Positions 15,025 through 23,664 of a DNA stretch of 39,527 nt are shown here, in pieces. The stretch lies in the NCBI RefSeq assembly GCF_000337895.1, contig NZ_AOMA01000201.1, forward strand, positions 1 through 39,527, given 5' to 3'. The notes beneath the pieces are model-generated. The model made no database searches. It was not told the origin of the DNA and was given only the letters and a program-made list of their open reading frames with translations. This DNA is from Halobiforma nitratireducens JCM 10879 (GTDB lineage: Archaea; Halobacteriota; Halobacteria; Halobacteriales; Natrialbaceae). Made by a program: the position numbers and the translations under genes. Every line of letters starts with the position of its first letter. Position 1 is the stretch's first letter.

Positions 15025-16887
15025 TCACTCGAGGTGTCTCTCCAGGACCCCCTCGAGTTCGCGAACGCCGGCTTTCTCCACGCGATCGGGGTTCGCGAGG
15101 ACGCGAACGCGCTGCTGGCCGAGGGAAACGAACTCGAGGTCGAGCCGTTCGGCCGTCTCGGCCAGCCCGAGCGCGGCGTCGGCTTCACGAGCCGCGACCT
15201 TCCGTGGCGGGCTCTCGTGGGCACGCAGGCCGAGACCGTAGCCGTCGATCGCGTCGGTCACCTCGCGGATGTTCGATCCGCGGCCCTCCGCTACGTCCTC
15301 GAGTGCCCGATCGAGGCTCGTCCGGAGCCCCGAATCGGTCGTCCGGTTGACGAACCGAACGTCGCGGTCGAGTAGATCCGCGAGCCCCTCGATCTCCCGA
15401 GGGTTGCCGGCTTCGACGACGAGCCCCCACTCGCGGGACCAGTCGCCGAGTACCGCCGCGTCGATGTCCCGGTCGGCGGGCCCAGCGACGACCGCGATGT
15501 CCGGCACCCCCTCACGGAGCCGTCGAAACCCCGGCTCGGTCCCCTCCGAGAGGTATCGCGGGTTCTCGAGGCGGTCGAGCAGTCGGTTCAGCGTCGGATC
15601 GTCCTCGCCGACGCCCAGCAGCGTCGGCGGCCGGACGTCCGGCGAGAACAGCGAAACCGTGACGGGTTCGCCAGCCTCGAGGTAGTCAGTTCCGGGATCG
15701 ACCTCGACCACGCCGTCGGCTTCGGCGAGGCTGGTCGTCGCGCCGCTTCCCTTGTCGACGGGGTAGACCAGCGTGTCGCCGTCGCCGTCGGTCACGACGC
15801 CGACGGGCATCAGCCGCATGCGACCTTCCCCGTACCGTTCCTGGACGGCCATCTCGCCCTCGAGGGTCGCGGCCTCGGGTTCGGGTAGTCCCGCGGCCTC
15901 GCGGATCGCCGGCGCGACGAACGTCCGGAAGATCATCATCGCCGAGACCGGATAGCCCGGCAGGCCGACGTACGCCGAGTCCTCCAGGCGGCCGACCAGC
16001 ATCGGTTTGCCGGGTTTGACGGCGACGCCGTGGAGCAGCAGTTCGCCACCTTCCTCGATCACGTCGTAGATGACGTCGACCGCGCTGGCGCTTGTCGATC
16101 CCGAGGAGAGCACGAGGTCACACTCCCGGGCGGCCTCCCGTAACACCCGCTCCATCTCCTCGCGGTCGTCGCCGGCGTGGGGGTAGAGGACGGCCTCGCC
16201 ACCGGCGTCTTCGACACCTGCGGCGACGGTATAGCTGTTGACATCGTAGATTTCGCCGCGTGCGCTGTCGACTTCCTCGCCGGGACGGACGAGTTCGTCA
16301 CCGGTCGAGACGATGCCGACTGTCGGCGGCGCACGGACGGGAATCTCGTCGATCCCGAGCGCCGACAGCAAGCCGACATCGCGGGGCGTAATCCTCGTTC
16401 CGGGCCCCAGTGCCCGCTCGCCCGCGGCCACGTCCGCGCCGGCGAACATGACGTTGTCGCCGGGGGCGACCGAGGTTCGAATCAGAACGTCCGCACGGCC
16501 CGCCAACTCGTCGGTGTCGGTCCGTTCGACCGGTACCATCGCGTCAGCGCCCGAGGGCATCACCGCACCCGTCGAAATCTCGACGGCCTCGCCGTCCGCG
16601 AGGTCGATATCGGGGTCCTCTCCTGCGTGAACCTCACCGACCACCTCGAGGCGGGCGGGGTCGGCTTCGTCGGCACCGAACGTATCCCGGGCACGTAGTG
16701 CGTAGCCGTCGAGGCTCGCCCGGTCGAACCCGGGAACGTCCAGTTCGGCGTCGAGCCGGGCGGCGAGAACCCGCCCGCGGGCGTCTTCTAGCGACGCTCG
16801 TTCGACGCCGCCCTCGAGCGACAGCGAGTCGATCGCCTCACGCGCGTCCTGTGGCGAGGCGAGGTCGCGAAACTCCTTGCGGTCCAT
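15025..16887 (-). CDS. moeA: Molybdopterin molybdotransferase MoeA fused to PBP-like domain
   Basis: 620 residues from M-D-R-K-E-F-R-D-L (16887); a 22-residue extension to 16953 is Arg/Pro-rich and unlikely. Residues 1-400 are MoeA, which inserts molybdate (or tungstate) into adenylylated molybdopterin: F-D-R-A-S-L-D-G-Y-A-L-R, G-A-V-M-P-S-G-A-D-A-M-V, G-I-V-S-T-G-D-E-L, L-S-S-G-S-T-S-A, and K-P-G-K-P-M-L-V-G with L-P-G-Y-P-V-S. Residues about 415-620 form a substrate-binding-protein-like domain (V-G-E-D-D-P-T-L-N-R-L, E-P-G-F-R-R-L, W-G-L-V-V-E-A-G-N-P) of the kind found in periplasmic-binding-protein-fused MoeA in archaea. It may sense or hold the ligand, but that is an inference. One of two MoeA genes in the window. 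Confidence 0.95.
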   Translation of the reverse strand: MDRKEFRDLASPQDAREAIDSLSLEGGVERASLEDARGRVLAARLDAELDVPGFDRASLDGYALRARDTFGADEADPARLEVVGEVHAGEDPDIDLADGEAVEISTGAVMPSGADAMVPVERTDTDELAGRADVLIRTSVAPGDNVMFAGADVAAGERALGPGTRITPRDVGLLSALGIDEIPVRAPPTVGIVSTGDELVRPGEEVDSARGEIYDVNSYTVAAGVEDAGGEAVLYPHAGDDREEMERVLREAARECDLVLSSGSTSASAVDVIYDVIEEGGELLLHGVAVKPGKPMLVGRLEDSAYVGLPGYPVSAMMIFRTFVAPAIREAAGLPEPEAATLEGEMAVQERYGEGRMRLMPVGVVTDGDGDTLVYPVDKGSGATTSLAEADGVVEVDPGTDYLEAGEPVTVSLFSPDVRPPTLLGVGEDDPTLNRLLDRLENPRYLSEGTEPGFRRLREGVPDIAVVAGPADRDIDAAVLGDWSREWGLVVEAGNPREIEGLADLLDRDVRFVNRTTDSGLRTSLDRALEDVAEGRGSNIREVTDAIDGYGLGLRAHESPPRKVAAREADAALGLAETAERLDLEFVSLGQQRVRVLANPDRVEKAGVRELEGVLERHLE

Positions 16888-17080
16888 GCCGGCCCTTCGG
16901 GTCGGGGGGCTAAAAACGTCGGTCGAACGAGCCGCGGACGGGAACGGAACCACCCGTCGGAACGGCCACCTATCTGGTCGGCGAATCCCCGTCCCGTTTC
17001 GGTCGAGCCGTACTCCAGATTACCGACTCGTTTCGCCACTGATGCGTGCTTTGCGCAACTCGAGCCCGTTGTGGCCGGAC

Positions 17081-17120
17081 CCTACCATGGGCGACATCAT
17101 ATATAACAGCGTGTGGTAGG
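17081..17120. promoter_or_regulatory. TATA box flanked by 7-bp inverted repeat (candidate operator)
   Basis: CCTACCA at 17081-17087 and its exact reverse complement TGGTAGG at 17114-17120 are separated by 26 bp. The strong TATA box tatataa (17100-17106) lies at the centre. A dimeric regulator on this repeat would cover the TBP/TFB site of the NSS transporter gene (ATG 17141). Two out-of-frame ATGs (17126 and 17134) precede the true start and open only 2- and 6-codon frames. Confidence 0.55.
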
Positions 17121-17140
17121 TTGGTATGGTGTGATGGACC

Positions 17141-18613
17141 ATGACATCATCTGAAGCGAAAACCGCTCGAGCCGAGTGGGGGACTCGATTCGGGTTCCTG
17201 ATGGCAATGCTCGGGGCGATGGTCGGCGCAGGTAACATCTGGCGGTTCCCGTACGTGATGGGCGAAAACGGCGGCGGCGCGTTCGTGCTCGCGTTTCTCG
17301 CTTTGCTTTTCGTCCTCGCAGTACCGGGACTCATGGCCGAGGTTGCGCTCGGCCGGTACACGAAGAAAGGGGTCATCGGGGCGTTTCGGGACGTCCTCGG
17401 CCGCGGCGGGCTGGTCGGGTTCGGCGTCGTCGTGTTGCTGGTCAACGTCGCGCTGATGTCGTACTACTCGCCGCTGATCGGATGGACGCTGTACTACGCC
17501 GTCCATTCGCTGCTGTTTACCTTTACAGCATCGGGGTTCGAGGCGGTCGAGTTCATGGACGCGCTCTTCGCGAACTCGGCGTTGATGATCGGGCTCCACA
17601 CGGTCGTCATGGGCTCGATCGCAGCCGTCCTAATCCTCGGTATCCGTCGCGGTGTCGAACGCCTCGTGGTGTACGCAGTCCCGGCGCTGGTGATCGCGCT
17701 CGTCATTATGACGATCCGCGGGCTGACCCTCGATGGTGCGACCGAAGGGATCGCGTTCACCTTCGGCGTGCAGTGGGAGTACCTCACCTACAGCGACACC
17801 TGGATCGCCGCGCTCGGACAGGCGCTGTTCTCGACCGGTCTCGGCTGGGGGATCGCGCTGACGGTCGGCAGCTACCTCCGGGAGTACGACGACGTTCCTC
17901 TCGGTGGTGGCGTCTTTACCGCGATCGGGGAATCCAGCATCGGCATCCTCGCCGCGCTGGCGATCTTCCCGGTCGTCTTCGCAGTCGGGCTCGAGCCGGA
18001 CGCGGGTGCCGGACTCGCGTTCGTCTCGCTGGTGCAGGTCTTCCCCGAAATCCCACTCGGCGGGATCGTTGCCATCCTGTTTTTCGTCGGCTTCTTCCTC
18101 GCGACGTTCACGTCGGGCGTCGTCATCACCGAGGTCGGCGTCACGACGCTCGCCGAGGAGACCCGGTTCGACCGGACCCAGACCACGCTCGGGCTCTGTG
18201 GCGTGATCTGGCTGCTGGGACTCCCGAGCGCCTACTCCGCGGACATCCTCGATTACCTCGATTTCGTCTTCGGGAACTGGGGACTGCCGCTGGCGACGCT
18301 TGCGATCATCGGCGTCATCGGCTGGGCGATGGGGCCGGAACGGCTCCGGCTCCTCGCGGTGAACCGCAACGCCGGCATCTTCGTCGGCCGCTGGTGGAAC
18401 CCCGTCATCAAGTACGTCGTTCCCGCGGTGATGATCTTCATCATGGCCTACTACGCGTACGATTCGTTCGGCACGGCCGAGATGTACGGCGGCGTCGCCG
18501 TGCTCGTCGGGCTGCCGGTCATCGGCTACGTCGTCATGTCGATCGCCGAAGGCGGGGAACGAGGTGGTGGCGGCGAGTCCGAACCCACCGACGTCACGGG
18601 GGGTGATGACTGA
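17141..18613 (+). CDS. Neurotransmitter:sodium symporter (NSS/SNF) family transporter
   Basis: 490 residues, about 11-12 membrane helices. It is a Na+-coupled uptake carrier for amino acids or related amines. The TM1 signature is clear: M-L-G-A-M-V-G-A-G-N-I-W-R-F-P-Y with the unwound Gly-Asn region that binds Na+ and substrate, followed by N-G-G-G-A-F. TM6 (F-S-T-G-L-G-W-G-I-A) and TM8 (F-T-S-G-V-V-I-T-E-V-G) regions match too. A polar, Gly/Glu-rich tail follows. The stop overlaps the start of a one-helix companion (TGATG at 18611). Context with a proline racemase-type enzyme and an FAD amine oxidase suggests proline, hydroxyproline or a betaine-like imino compound as substrate; this is an inference. 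Confidence 0.95.
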   Translation: MTSSEAKTARAEWGTRFGFLMAMLGAMVGAGNIWRFPYVMGENGGGAFVLAFLALLFVLAVPGLMAEVALGRYTKKGVIGAFRDVLGRGGLVGFGVVVLLVNVALMSYYSPLIGWTLYYAVHSLLFTFTASGFEAVEFMDALFANSALMIGLHTVVMGSIAAVLILGIRRGVERLVVYAVPALVIALVIMTIRGLTLDGATEGIAFTFGVQWEYLTYSDTWIAALGQALFSTGLGWGIALTVGSYLREYDDVPLGGGVFTAIGESSIGILAALAIFPVVFAVGLEPDAGAGLAFVSLVQVFPEIPLGGIVAILFFVGFFLATFTSGVVITEVGVTTLAEETRFDRTQTTLGLCGVIWLLGLPSAYSADILDYLDFVFGNWGLPLATLAIIGVIGWAMGPERLRLLAVNRNAGIFVGRWWNPVIKYVVPAVMIFIMAYYAYDSFGTAEMYGGVAVLVGLPVIGYVVMSIAEGGERGGGGESEPTDVTGGDD

Positions 18614-18930
18614 TGGCGCTTACGGCAGAAGTCCTCGGAATGCTCGCGTTCACGCTGGCAGCCTTCTGGGGGATCGCCACCTGGGCGCTCGTTCGCACGA
18701 TGCGCCAGGAGAGTCGGAAAGTCGCGTTACTCGAGCAGCAGGATCGCATTGATACCTACTCGCCGAAGGCGCTCGCACAACTGCGCGAGTGGGTCGAAGC
18801 CAACCCGGAGGACCCGCTCGCCGAAGAGGCCCGCGAGCGGTACAACGAGTGTCTCGACGCCCTCGAGGAAACGGACAGCCAGTTCTACGACTGGTCCGAA
18901 GAAGATATCCAGTCGCTAGAGCGGCTGTAA
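18613..18930 (+). CDS. MetS-like small subunit of NSS transporter
   Basis: 105 residues. A single N-terminal membrane helix (about 7-27, L-G-M-L-A-F-T-L-A-A-F-W-G-I-A) is followed by a charged helical cytoplasmic tail with T-Y-S-P-K-A-L-A-Q-L-R-E-W and an acidic end. The start overlaps the transporter stop by one base, so the pair is translationally coupled. Bacterial MetP transporters need the small one-helix protein MetS for methionine and alanine uptake; this protein has the same position and topology but a much longer soluble tail. The role as an obligate subunit is inferred from context. Confidence 0.75.
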   Translation: MALTAEVLGMLAFTLAAFWGIATWALVRTMRQESRKVALLEQQDRIDTYSPKALAQLREWVEANPEDPLAEEARERYNECLDALEETDSQFYDWSEEDIQSLERL

Positions 18931-18951
18931 GGCCAGGAACCGACCGATCAC

Positions 18952-19959
18952 ATGCAAAGCGACATCGCGATCGAGACGATCGACACGCACACGGCCGGCG
19001 AACCAACCCGGATCGTCACCGGCGGGATCGACCGTTCGCGCATCGAACGCGGCGACGTTCGCAACCAGCGCGAACTGTTCGAGACCCACTACGACTGGGT
19101 TCGCGAGCTGCTGATGTGCGAGCCCCGCGGTCACGCGGACATGTTCGGTGCCGTCCCTACGGTTCCCGCCTCGCCGGCGGCCGATCTCGGCCTCTTCTTC
19201 ATGGACGGCGAAGGGTACCTAGACATGTGTGGCCACGGCACGATGGGTGCCGTGACGGCGCTGCTCGAGACCGGCCACCTGGAACCCGCCGAGACCGTGA
19301 CCGTCGAAACGCCGGCGGGTCTCGTCGAGACCGCACCGACGGTCACGGACGGGCGAGTCGAGAGCGTCACCGTCAGGAACGTCGACTCGTACGTCGTCGG
19401 CGAGCGCCGGCTCACCGTCGAGGTCGCGGGCGTCACCGACACGCTCTCCGTCGACGTCGTCGCGGCTGGAAACGTGTTCGCGCTGGTCGACGCCGACGAC
19501 ATCGACCAGGCAATCTCGCCGGAAAACGCCGAGACGTTCGTCGAGTTGGGTCTCGAGATTCGCCGCAGGGTAAACGAGAACGCCGATCTCGTCGATCCGA
19601 TCACGGGCGATCAGCGACGGGTTTCGGTCGTCGAGTTCTACGAAGCCGACGCGGACGGCGCGGACCGGAACCTCGTCGTCTTCGGCGACGGGCAGGTCGA
19701 TCGCTCGCCGTGTGGCACCGGTACGTGCGCGAAGATGACGCTACTTCACTCGCGAGATGCACTCGAGGTCGACGAGCGGTACCGCTACGAGAGCGTCATC
19801 GGCAGCGAGTTTACCGGTCGTCTCCGTACGGTCGAGCATCGGAACGGCGTCGCGGTGACGACGCCGGCGGTCACCGGCTCCGCGTACGTCATCGGCCGCC
19901 ACACGTTCCTCTCGGACACGCGAGACGAGCTAGGTGGCTTTTCGCTGTCCGACGCGTAG
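18952..19959 (+). CDS. Proline racemase / 4-hydroxyproline 2-epimerase family enzyme
   Basis: 335 residues, the usual family length. Both active-site cysteines are present: Cys93 in Y-L-D-M-C-G-H-G-T and Cys254 in D-R-S-P-C-G-T-G-T. Cys/Cys members catalyse reversible racemisation or epimerisation of proline or 4-hydroxyproline through a two-base mechanism; in trans-3-hydroxyproline dehydratases the second Cys is Thr. The N-terminus I-D-T-H-T-A-G-E-P-T-R is also typical. It lies 21 bp after the MetS-like gene, in the same presumed operon as the transporter, and converges with an FAD amine oxidase that could oxidise the D-product. Discriminating Pro from Hyp is not possible from motifs alone. 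Confidence 0.92.
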   Translation: MQSDIAIETIDTHTAGEPTRIVTGGIDRSRIERGDVRNQRELFETHYDWVRELLMCEPRGHADMFGAVPTVPASPAADLGLFFMDGEGYLDMCGHGTMGAVTALLETGHLEPAETVTVETPAGLVETAPTVTDGRVESVTVRNVDSYVVGERRLTVEVAGVTDTLSVDVVAAGNVFALVDADDIDQAISPENAETFVELGLEIRRRVNENADLVDPITGDQRRVSVVEFYEADADGADRNLVVFGDGQVDRSPCGTGTCAKMTLLHSRDALEVDERYRYESVIGSEFTGRLRTVEHRNGVAVTTPAVTGSAYVIGRHTFLSDTRDELGGFSLSDA

Positions 19960-20006
19960 CGGCGGCCGTTTCCTTCGGCAGCGGGGGACGTGCGACCGAA
20001 CGCAGA

Positions 20007-21230
20007 TCAGATGTAATCGTCGGGAGCGCCGTTCCCGTCGGGAGCCTCTTCGAACCGCTCGAGCGCGAAGTAGTCGAGATCGATCCGTTCGTCGCCGAGG
20101 GTCGGCTCCTCGTCCCGAACGACGGCGGTGACGAGCGATCCGACCGCCGGGGCGTGTTTGAACCCGTGGCCGGAGAACCCACAGGCCCAGTAACAGCCGT
20201 CGGGGCCGGCCTCGTCGATCACGAAGTCGTGGTCCGGTGTCGTCGAGTACACCCCGCAGTACGTCCCCTTGATGCCGGCGTCGGCGAGTTCCGGAATGAC
20301 CGTCTCCAGGTTCTCGACGAGCTCGAGCATCATCTCCTCGTCCGGCTCCTCGTCGTAGTCGTCGGGGTCGACCTCGTCTACGTATCGATGGGTCGCGACG
20401 AGAACCCCTTCTCCGAAGTCCGGTCGGATGTACCACTCGCCGTCCGGCAGGCTGGTCGTCGGCGTCAGCGACGGGTACGCCTCCGCGTAGTCGGACGGCG
20501 GATCGAGCAACACGATCTGTTCGCGAACGGGCCTGATGGGAATCTCGACCCCGACCGTCTCGGCGAGTTGCGGTGTCCACGGCCCCGCCGCGACGACGAC
20601 CTCGTCGCACTCGAGCGGCCCCGAATCCGTATCGACGCCCGTCACGTCGCCGTTGTGCGTCCGTATTCCAGTTACCGAAACGCCAGTCACGATGTCGGCT
20701 CCGTGCTCGCCGGCACCGCGAGCGAACCCAAGCGCCGCGTCGGAGCCGTCGGAGTAGGCCGCAGTATCGTCGCTAACCGCGAGGTCGAACTCGCTTGCCC
20801 CGTCGTACATCGGATACTCCTCGACGATCGCGTCCCCCTCCTGCATCGACACCGGGATACCCCGCTCGGCGAGCGCGTCGTATCCGTCGCGGGCGTAGGC
20901 CCCGCCGGGGGTCCCCTCGTCGGCGAACCGGACCAGCGGACTGCCCTCGTATGCGATCCGTGGACCGACCTCCTGCTCGAACGAACGGAAGAAGTCGTGG
21001 CTCCACCACGCCATGTCCGTGTAGATCGTCTCGTCGCCGTAGTGATGCCGGAGGATCGCCGACGAGTCGCCGGTCGATCCGGCGGCGAGCGTGTCCCGCT
21101 CGAGGAGCGTCACCGACCGGTCACCCGCTCGAGCGAGGAAGTAGGCGATGCTCGTCCCCATTACGCCGCCGCCGACGACGACGGTATCGGTTCGGTCGGG
21201 GAGTTCGGAGTCGCCGGTCGTGTCGCTCAT
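20007..21230 (-). CDS. FAD-dependent amine / D-amino acid oxidoreductase (DAO family)
   Basis: 407 residues, start ATG at 21228-21230. The FAD-binding Rossmann motif is V-V-G-G-G-V-M-G-T-S-I-A-Y near residue 16, with Glu at the end of beta-2 (L-L-E-R). Other family landmarks are G-D-S-S-A-I-L-R-H-H-Y-G, E-V-V-V-A-A-G-P-W-T, Y-I-R-P-D-F-G-E-G, and S-T-T-P-D-H-D-F-V-I-D with C-G-F-S-G-H-G-F-K-H-A-P-A-V-G at the C-terminus, which resembles monomeric sarcosine oxidase and D-proline/D-hydroxyproline dehydrogenases. A Cys lies one position away from where covalent-flavin Cys occurs in sarcosine oxidase, so covalent attachment is uncertain. It converges on the racemase gene with a 47-bp gap, consistent with oxidation of a D-imino acid. 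Confidence 0.9.
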   Translation of the reverse strand: MSDTTGDSELPDRTDTVVVGGGVMGTSIAYFLARAGDRSVTLLERDTLAAGSTGDSSAILRHHYGDETIYTDMAWWSHDFFRSFEQEVGPRIAYEGSPLVRFADEGTPGGAYARDGYDALAERGIPVSMQEGDAIVEEYPMYDGASEFDLAVSDDTAAYSDGSDAALGFARGAGEHGADIVTGVSVTGIRTHNGDVTGVDTDSGPLECDEVVVAAGPWTPQLAETVGVEIPIRPVREQIVLLDPPSDYAEAYPSLTPTTSLPDGEWYIRPDFGEGVLVATHRYVDEVDPDDYDEEPDEEMMLELVENLETVIPELADAGIKGTYCGVYSTTPDHDFVIDEAGPDGCYWACGFSGHGFKHAPAVGSLVTAVVRDEEPTLGDERIDLDYFALERFEEAPDGNGAPDDYI

Positions 21231-21383
21231 GCGGCGGTTGCCACCTCCTCGTGCTCGTCCCTGCGCTCGTGCTCGTCCTCATCGGCGGGGAGAATCCCAT
21301 TCCAAGCCGGTGCCGTCGTTGCCGTTCGATCCCGTCCGGAGCGTCGTCTATCGTCCATCGTCTACTGTGCTGATTGGTTCCAG

Positions 21384-21398
21384 TACACATATACACCC
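21384..21398. promoter_or_regulatory. AT-rich TATA-like element between divergent genes
   Basis: The sequence acacatatacac in the 238-bp region between the oxidoreductase (-) and the HTH_10 regulator (+). It lies about 75 nt before the regulator ATG and about 155 nt before the oxidase start, so either transcript would carry a leader. It is near-palindromic and direction cannot be assigned. Confidence 0.35.
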
Positions 21399-21468
21399 GC
21401 CCTCACATGGACTAGTCGAGCGGTACCACCCACCGTCCGGCCGATCGAACGGCGACTACCGACTACGC

Positions 21469-22215
21469 ATGAATTCGAATCCGACAGCGAAACCGGCGGG
21501 CACCGCCGTAGACACTGGTCTCCGTCTCACGCTCGAGGTCTGGCACCCCGACTGCTGGACGCTCGAGGTCACCGAAGAGACGGACGCGAGCCTGATCGCA
21601 CACACCGTCTACAACGAGACGGGACACGACGTCAAGGGACACTTCACCGCGTACGGGGAAACGATGCGATCGGTCGAGCGGCTCGTGGCGGCGACGCGAG
21701 CGTCCGATCTGACCGTCTCCGTCTCCGAGATGGAACGTCGCCACGGCGTGAAACGCCACGGCGCGGTCCGCGGAAAGCCGGCGACGGAGCTGTTCGTCAC
21801 GTACGACTCGCGAAACACCATCAGCGACGCGTTTCTCGCGGGAGAGTTCTACCAGGAAGCCCCCGTCCGTATCCAAAACGGCACCGAGTACTGGCCGCTG
21901 TTTTTCGAGGGCGGCGACCGCGCGGCCCTCTCCGATCGCCTCGAGGCGGTCCGATCGGAGTACAGCGCCGACGTGACCGTCCAGCGGCTTCGAACCAACG
22001 ACGCCGCGACGAACGACCGCTCTCAACGGACGGACTCGCTCTCCCATCGCCAGCGCGAGATGTTCGAACTCGCCTGTGAGCACGGCTACTACTCGTGGCC
22101 CCGAGAGGTCACGACCCGCGAGCTCGCGGACGAAGCCGATGTCTCGAAGACGACGTTGCTCGAGCACCTCAGAAAGGCGGAGGCGAAACTGCTCGATCCA
22201 TCGGACGACGCTTGA
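21469..22215 (+). CDS. Bacterio-opsin activator (HTH_10) family regulator
   Basis: 248 residues from ATG 21469 (M-N-S-N-P-T-A-K-P-A); the open frame extends upstream but loses protein character. The sensing domain (about 18-160) includes L-T-L-E-V-W-H-P-D-C-W-T-L-E-V, a Bat-type N-terminus with conserved H-P-D-C-W. The HTH_10 (about 185-240) reads L-S-H-R-Q-R-E-M-F-E-L-A-C-E-H-G-Y-Y, then T-T-R-E-L-A-D-E-A-D-V-S-K-T-T-L-L-E-H-L-R-K-A. It is divergent from the FAD oxidoreductase gene and is the obvious candidate to control the imino-acid locus. That is a positional inference, not shown by a shared binding site. Confidence 0.9.
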   Translation: MNSNPTAKPAGTAVDTGLRLTLEVWHPDCWTLEVTEETDASLIAHTVYNETGHDVKGHFTAYGETMRSVERLVAATRASDLTVSVSEMERRHGVKRHGAVRGKPATELFVTYDSRNTISDAFLAGEFYQEAPVRIQNGTEYWPLFFEGGDRAALSDRLEAVRSEYSADVTVQRLRTNDAATNDRSQRTDSLSHRQREMFELACEHGYYSWPREVTTRELADEADVSKTTLLEHLRKAEAKLLDPSDDA

Positions 22216-22244
22216 GGACGACGGGATCGCCGATCGTTCGTTTC

Positions 22245-22372
22245 GGCTGGTTTCCTGTTCTACTTCTGTTCATCAGGTTCCTCTTTCGTCGTACCTCTCC
22301 ACCTCTCCTCACTTCCTTCACTCCTCTCCACACCTCCTCACCTCTCCTCAGTTCCTCCACACCGAACCGTCT
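22245..22372. repeat. Pyrimidine-rich (C/T) tract
   Basis: After the regulator stop, a run of roughly 120 bases is dominated by C and T on the plus strand (cctcac, ctcctc and ttcctc units, densest at about 22300-22365). It resembles the tract at 4323. There is no credible ORF. T-rich runs here could terminate the regulator transcript. Confidence 0.5.
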
Positions 22373-22472
22373 CGCCTCGAGATATCGACACCGTTGGCCT
22401 CGCTGGAAACGGGAACCCGAAATCGCACTCGAGAACCGGGGAAATTAGGGTTCCGCCGCCGGTTGGTCCGAT

Positions 22473-23600
22473 ATGTCTCGCCTCTCCGAGGCCGACCGGG
22501 ACCGAATCGCGGCGCTTTTCGACCGACACCTCGAGGTGGGGCTCCACCACGGTGCACAGCTGGCGGTGGTCGTCGACGGCGAGTACGTCCTCGACCGTGC
22601 GGGCGGCGTAACGGGGCCGGACGGCGAGCCGACGACGCCGACACAGCGTCACGTCCTCTTTTCCTGTACGAAGCCGTATGCGGCGGCCGCGTTACACGCG
22701 CTCGTAGACGACGGGAGAATCGACTACGACGACCGCGTCGTCGACCACTGGCCCACGTTCGCCGACGACGGAACCGACAAGGCCGAGACCACCGTCCGGC
22801 ACGTACTCAGCCACACCGCGGGGCTCCCACGTAGCGACCTCGACGCCCGGCCGGACCGATGGTGCGACTGGACGGCCTGCATCGAGACGCTCGAGGCGAT
22901 GGAGCCACAGCATCCGCCCGGCGAGCGTGTGGCGTATCACTCGCTGACTTACGGCTGGCTGGTCGGTGAACTCGTCCGCCGTGTGGCCGGTGACCCCATC
23001 GAGCGCGTCGCCGAAACACGCGTGTTCGAACCGCTGGAAATGGACGAGACCAGTATCGGTCTCCGCGAGGACGAACCCGACGACGTCGCGACGCTGGTCG
23101 GCTTCGAGGCGTTCGACCGGTGTCGCGATCCGGAGGAAGGGTTGGGCGACCACCGGCTGGTCGCGGACCCCTTCAACGACGAATCCGTCCGTCGATCGGT
23201 CGTCCCCGCCGCGAGCGGGATCGGCACCGCACGGGATATGGCCCGATTCTACGCGTCTCTCGCCAATGGCGGCAAGCTGGATGGTACGCGTCTCCTCTCC
23301 CGGGAGGCCGTCGCGGCGATGACGACGCTCGAGGCCGAAACGGACGTGGACGACACCTTCGGCCGACCCGCCCGGTACGGACTCGGCGTCTGGAACGGTG
23401 ATACCCGCGCCGACCCGTTCGGCTCGCTGACTCCCGAACGCGTGTTCGGCCACGCGGGGCTCGGCTCGAGCGTCGGCTGGGCCGATCCGAAGACGAACGT
23501 CGCGTTCGCGTACGTGACCAACGGCGTCCGTGAGGGGTCGTACGAACACGTCGCCCGAGTTCGTGAGATCGCGGACGCGGTGCGGCTCGCGCTCCGATAG
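22473..23600 (+). CDS. Class C beta-lactamase-fold serine hydrolase / esterase
   Basis: 375 residues with no signal peptide, so cytoplasmic. Catalytic Ser64 and Lys67 are in F-S-C-T-K-P-Y. The second motif is Y-H-S-L-T-Y-G-W-L-V-G-E-L-V, with Ser where penicillin-binding relatives carry Asn. The third motif is the H-A-G triad in F-G-H-A-G-L-G-S-S. This combination is that of EstB-type esterases and related serine hydrolases rather than true beta-lactamases. T-V-R-H-V-L-S-H-T-A-G-L-P is another family landmark. Physiological substrate unknown. Located between the regulator and several membrane-protein genes, with no clear operon partner. Confidence 0.92.
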   Translation: MSRLSEADRDRIAALFDRHLEVGLHHGAQLAVVVDGEYVLDRAGGVTGPDGEPTTPTQRHVLFSCTKPYAAAALHALVDDGRIDYDDRVVDHWPTFADDGTDKAETTVRHVLSHTAGLPRSDLDARPDRWCDWTACIETLEAMEPQHPPGERVAYHSLTYGWLVGELVRRVAGDPIERVAETRVFEPLEMDETSIGLREDEPDDVATLVGFEAFDRCRDPEEGLGDHRLVADPFNDESVRRSVVPAASGIGTARDMARFYASLANGGKLDGTRLLSREAVAAMTTLEAETDVDDTFGRPARYGLGVWNGDTRADPFGSLTPERVFGHAGLGSSVGWADPKTNVAFAYVTNGVREGSYEHVARVREIADAVRLALR

Positions 23601-23664
23601 CCGACGGAACTGTGGTTCTGTCGCCCTGCGAACAATTATTAGGGTAGACTCGAGAGTACGTCAC

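Noticed and set aside
18789-22079. 1096-residue plus-strand frame across the racemase and oxidase genes
   Set aside because: Arg-rich read-through of the wrong frame over two well-defined enzymes; the N-terminal half is the racemase in another frame and the remainder is antisense to the oxidase.
22473-23600. True beta-lactamase (antibiotic resistance)
   Set aside because: No signal peptide and no Tyr-x-Asn motif; EstB-like esterase motifs fit better, and archaea lack the peptidoglycan target.
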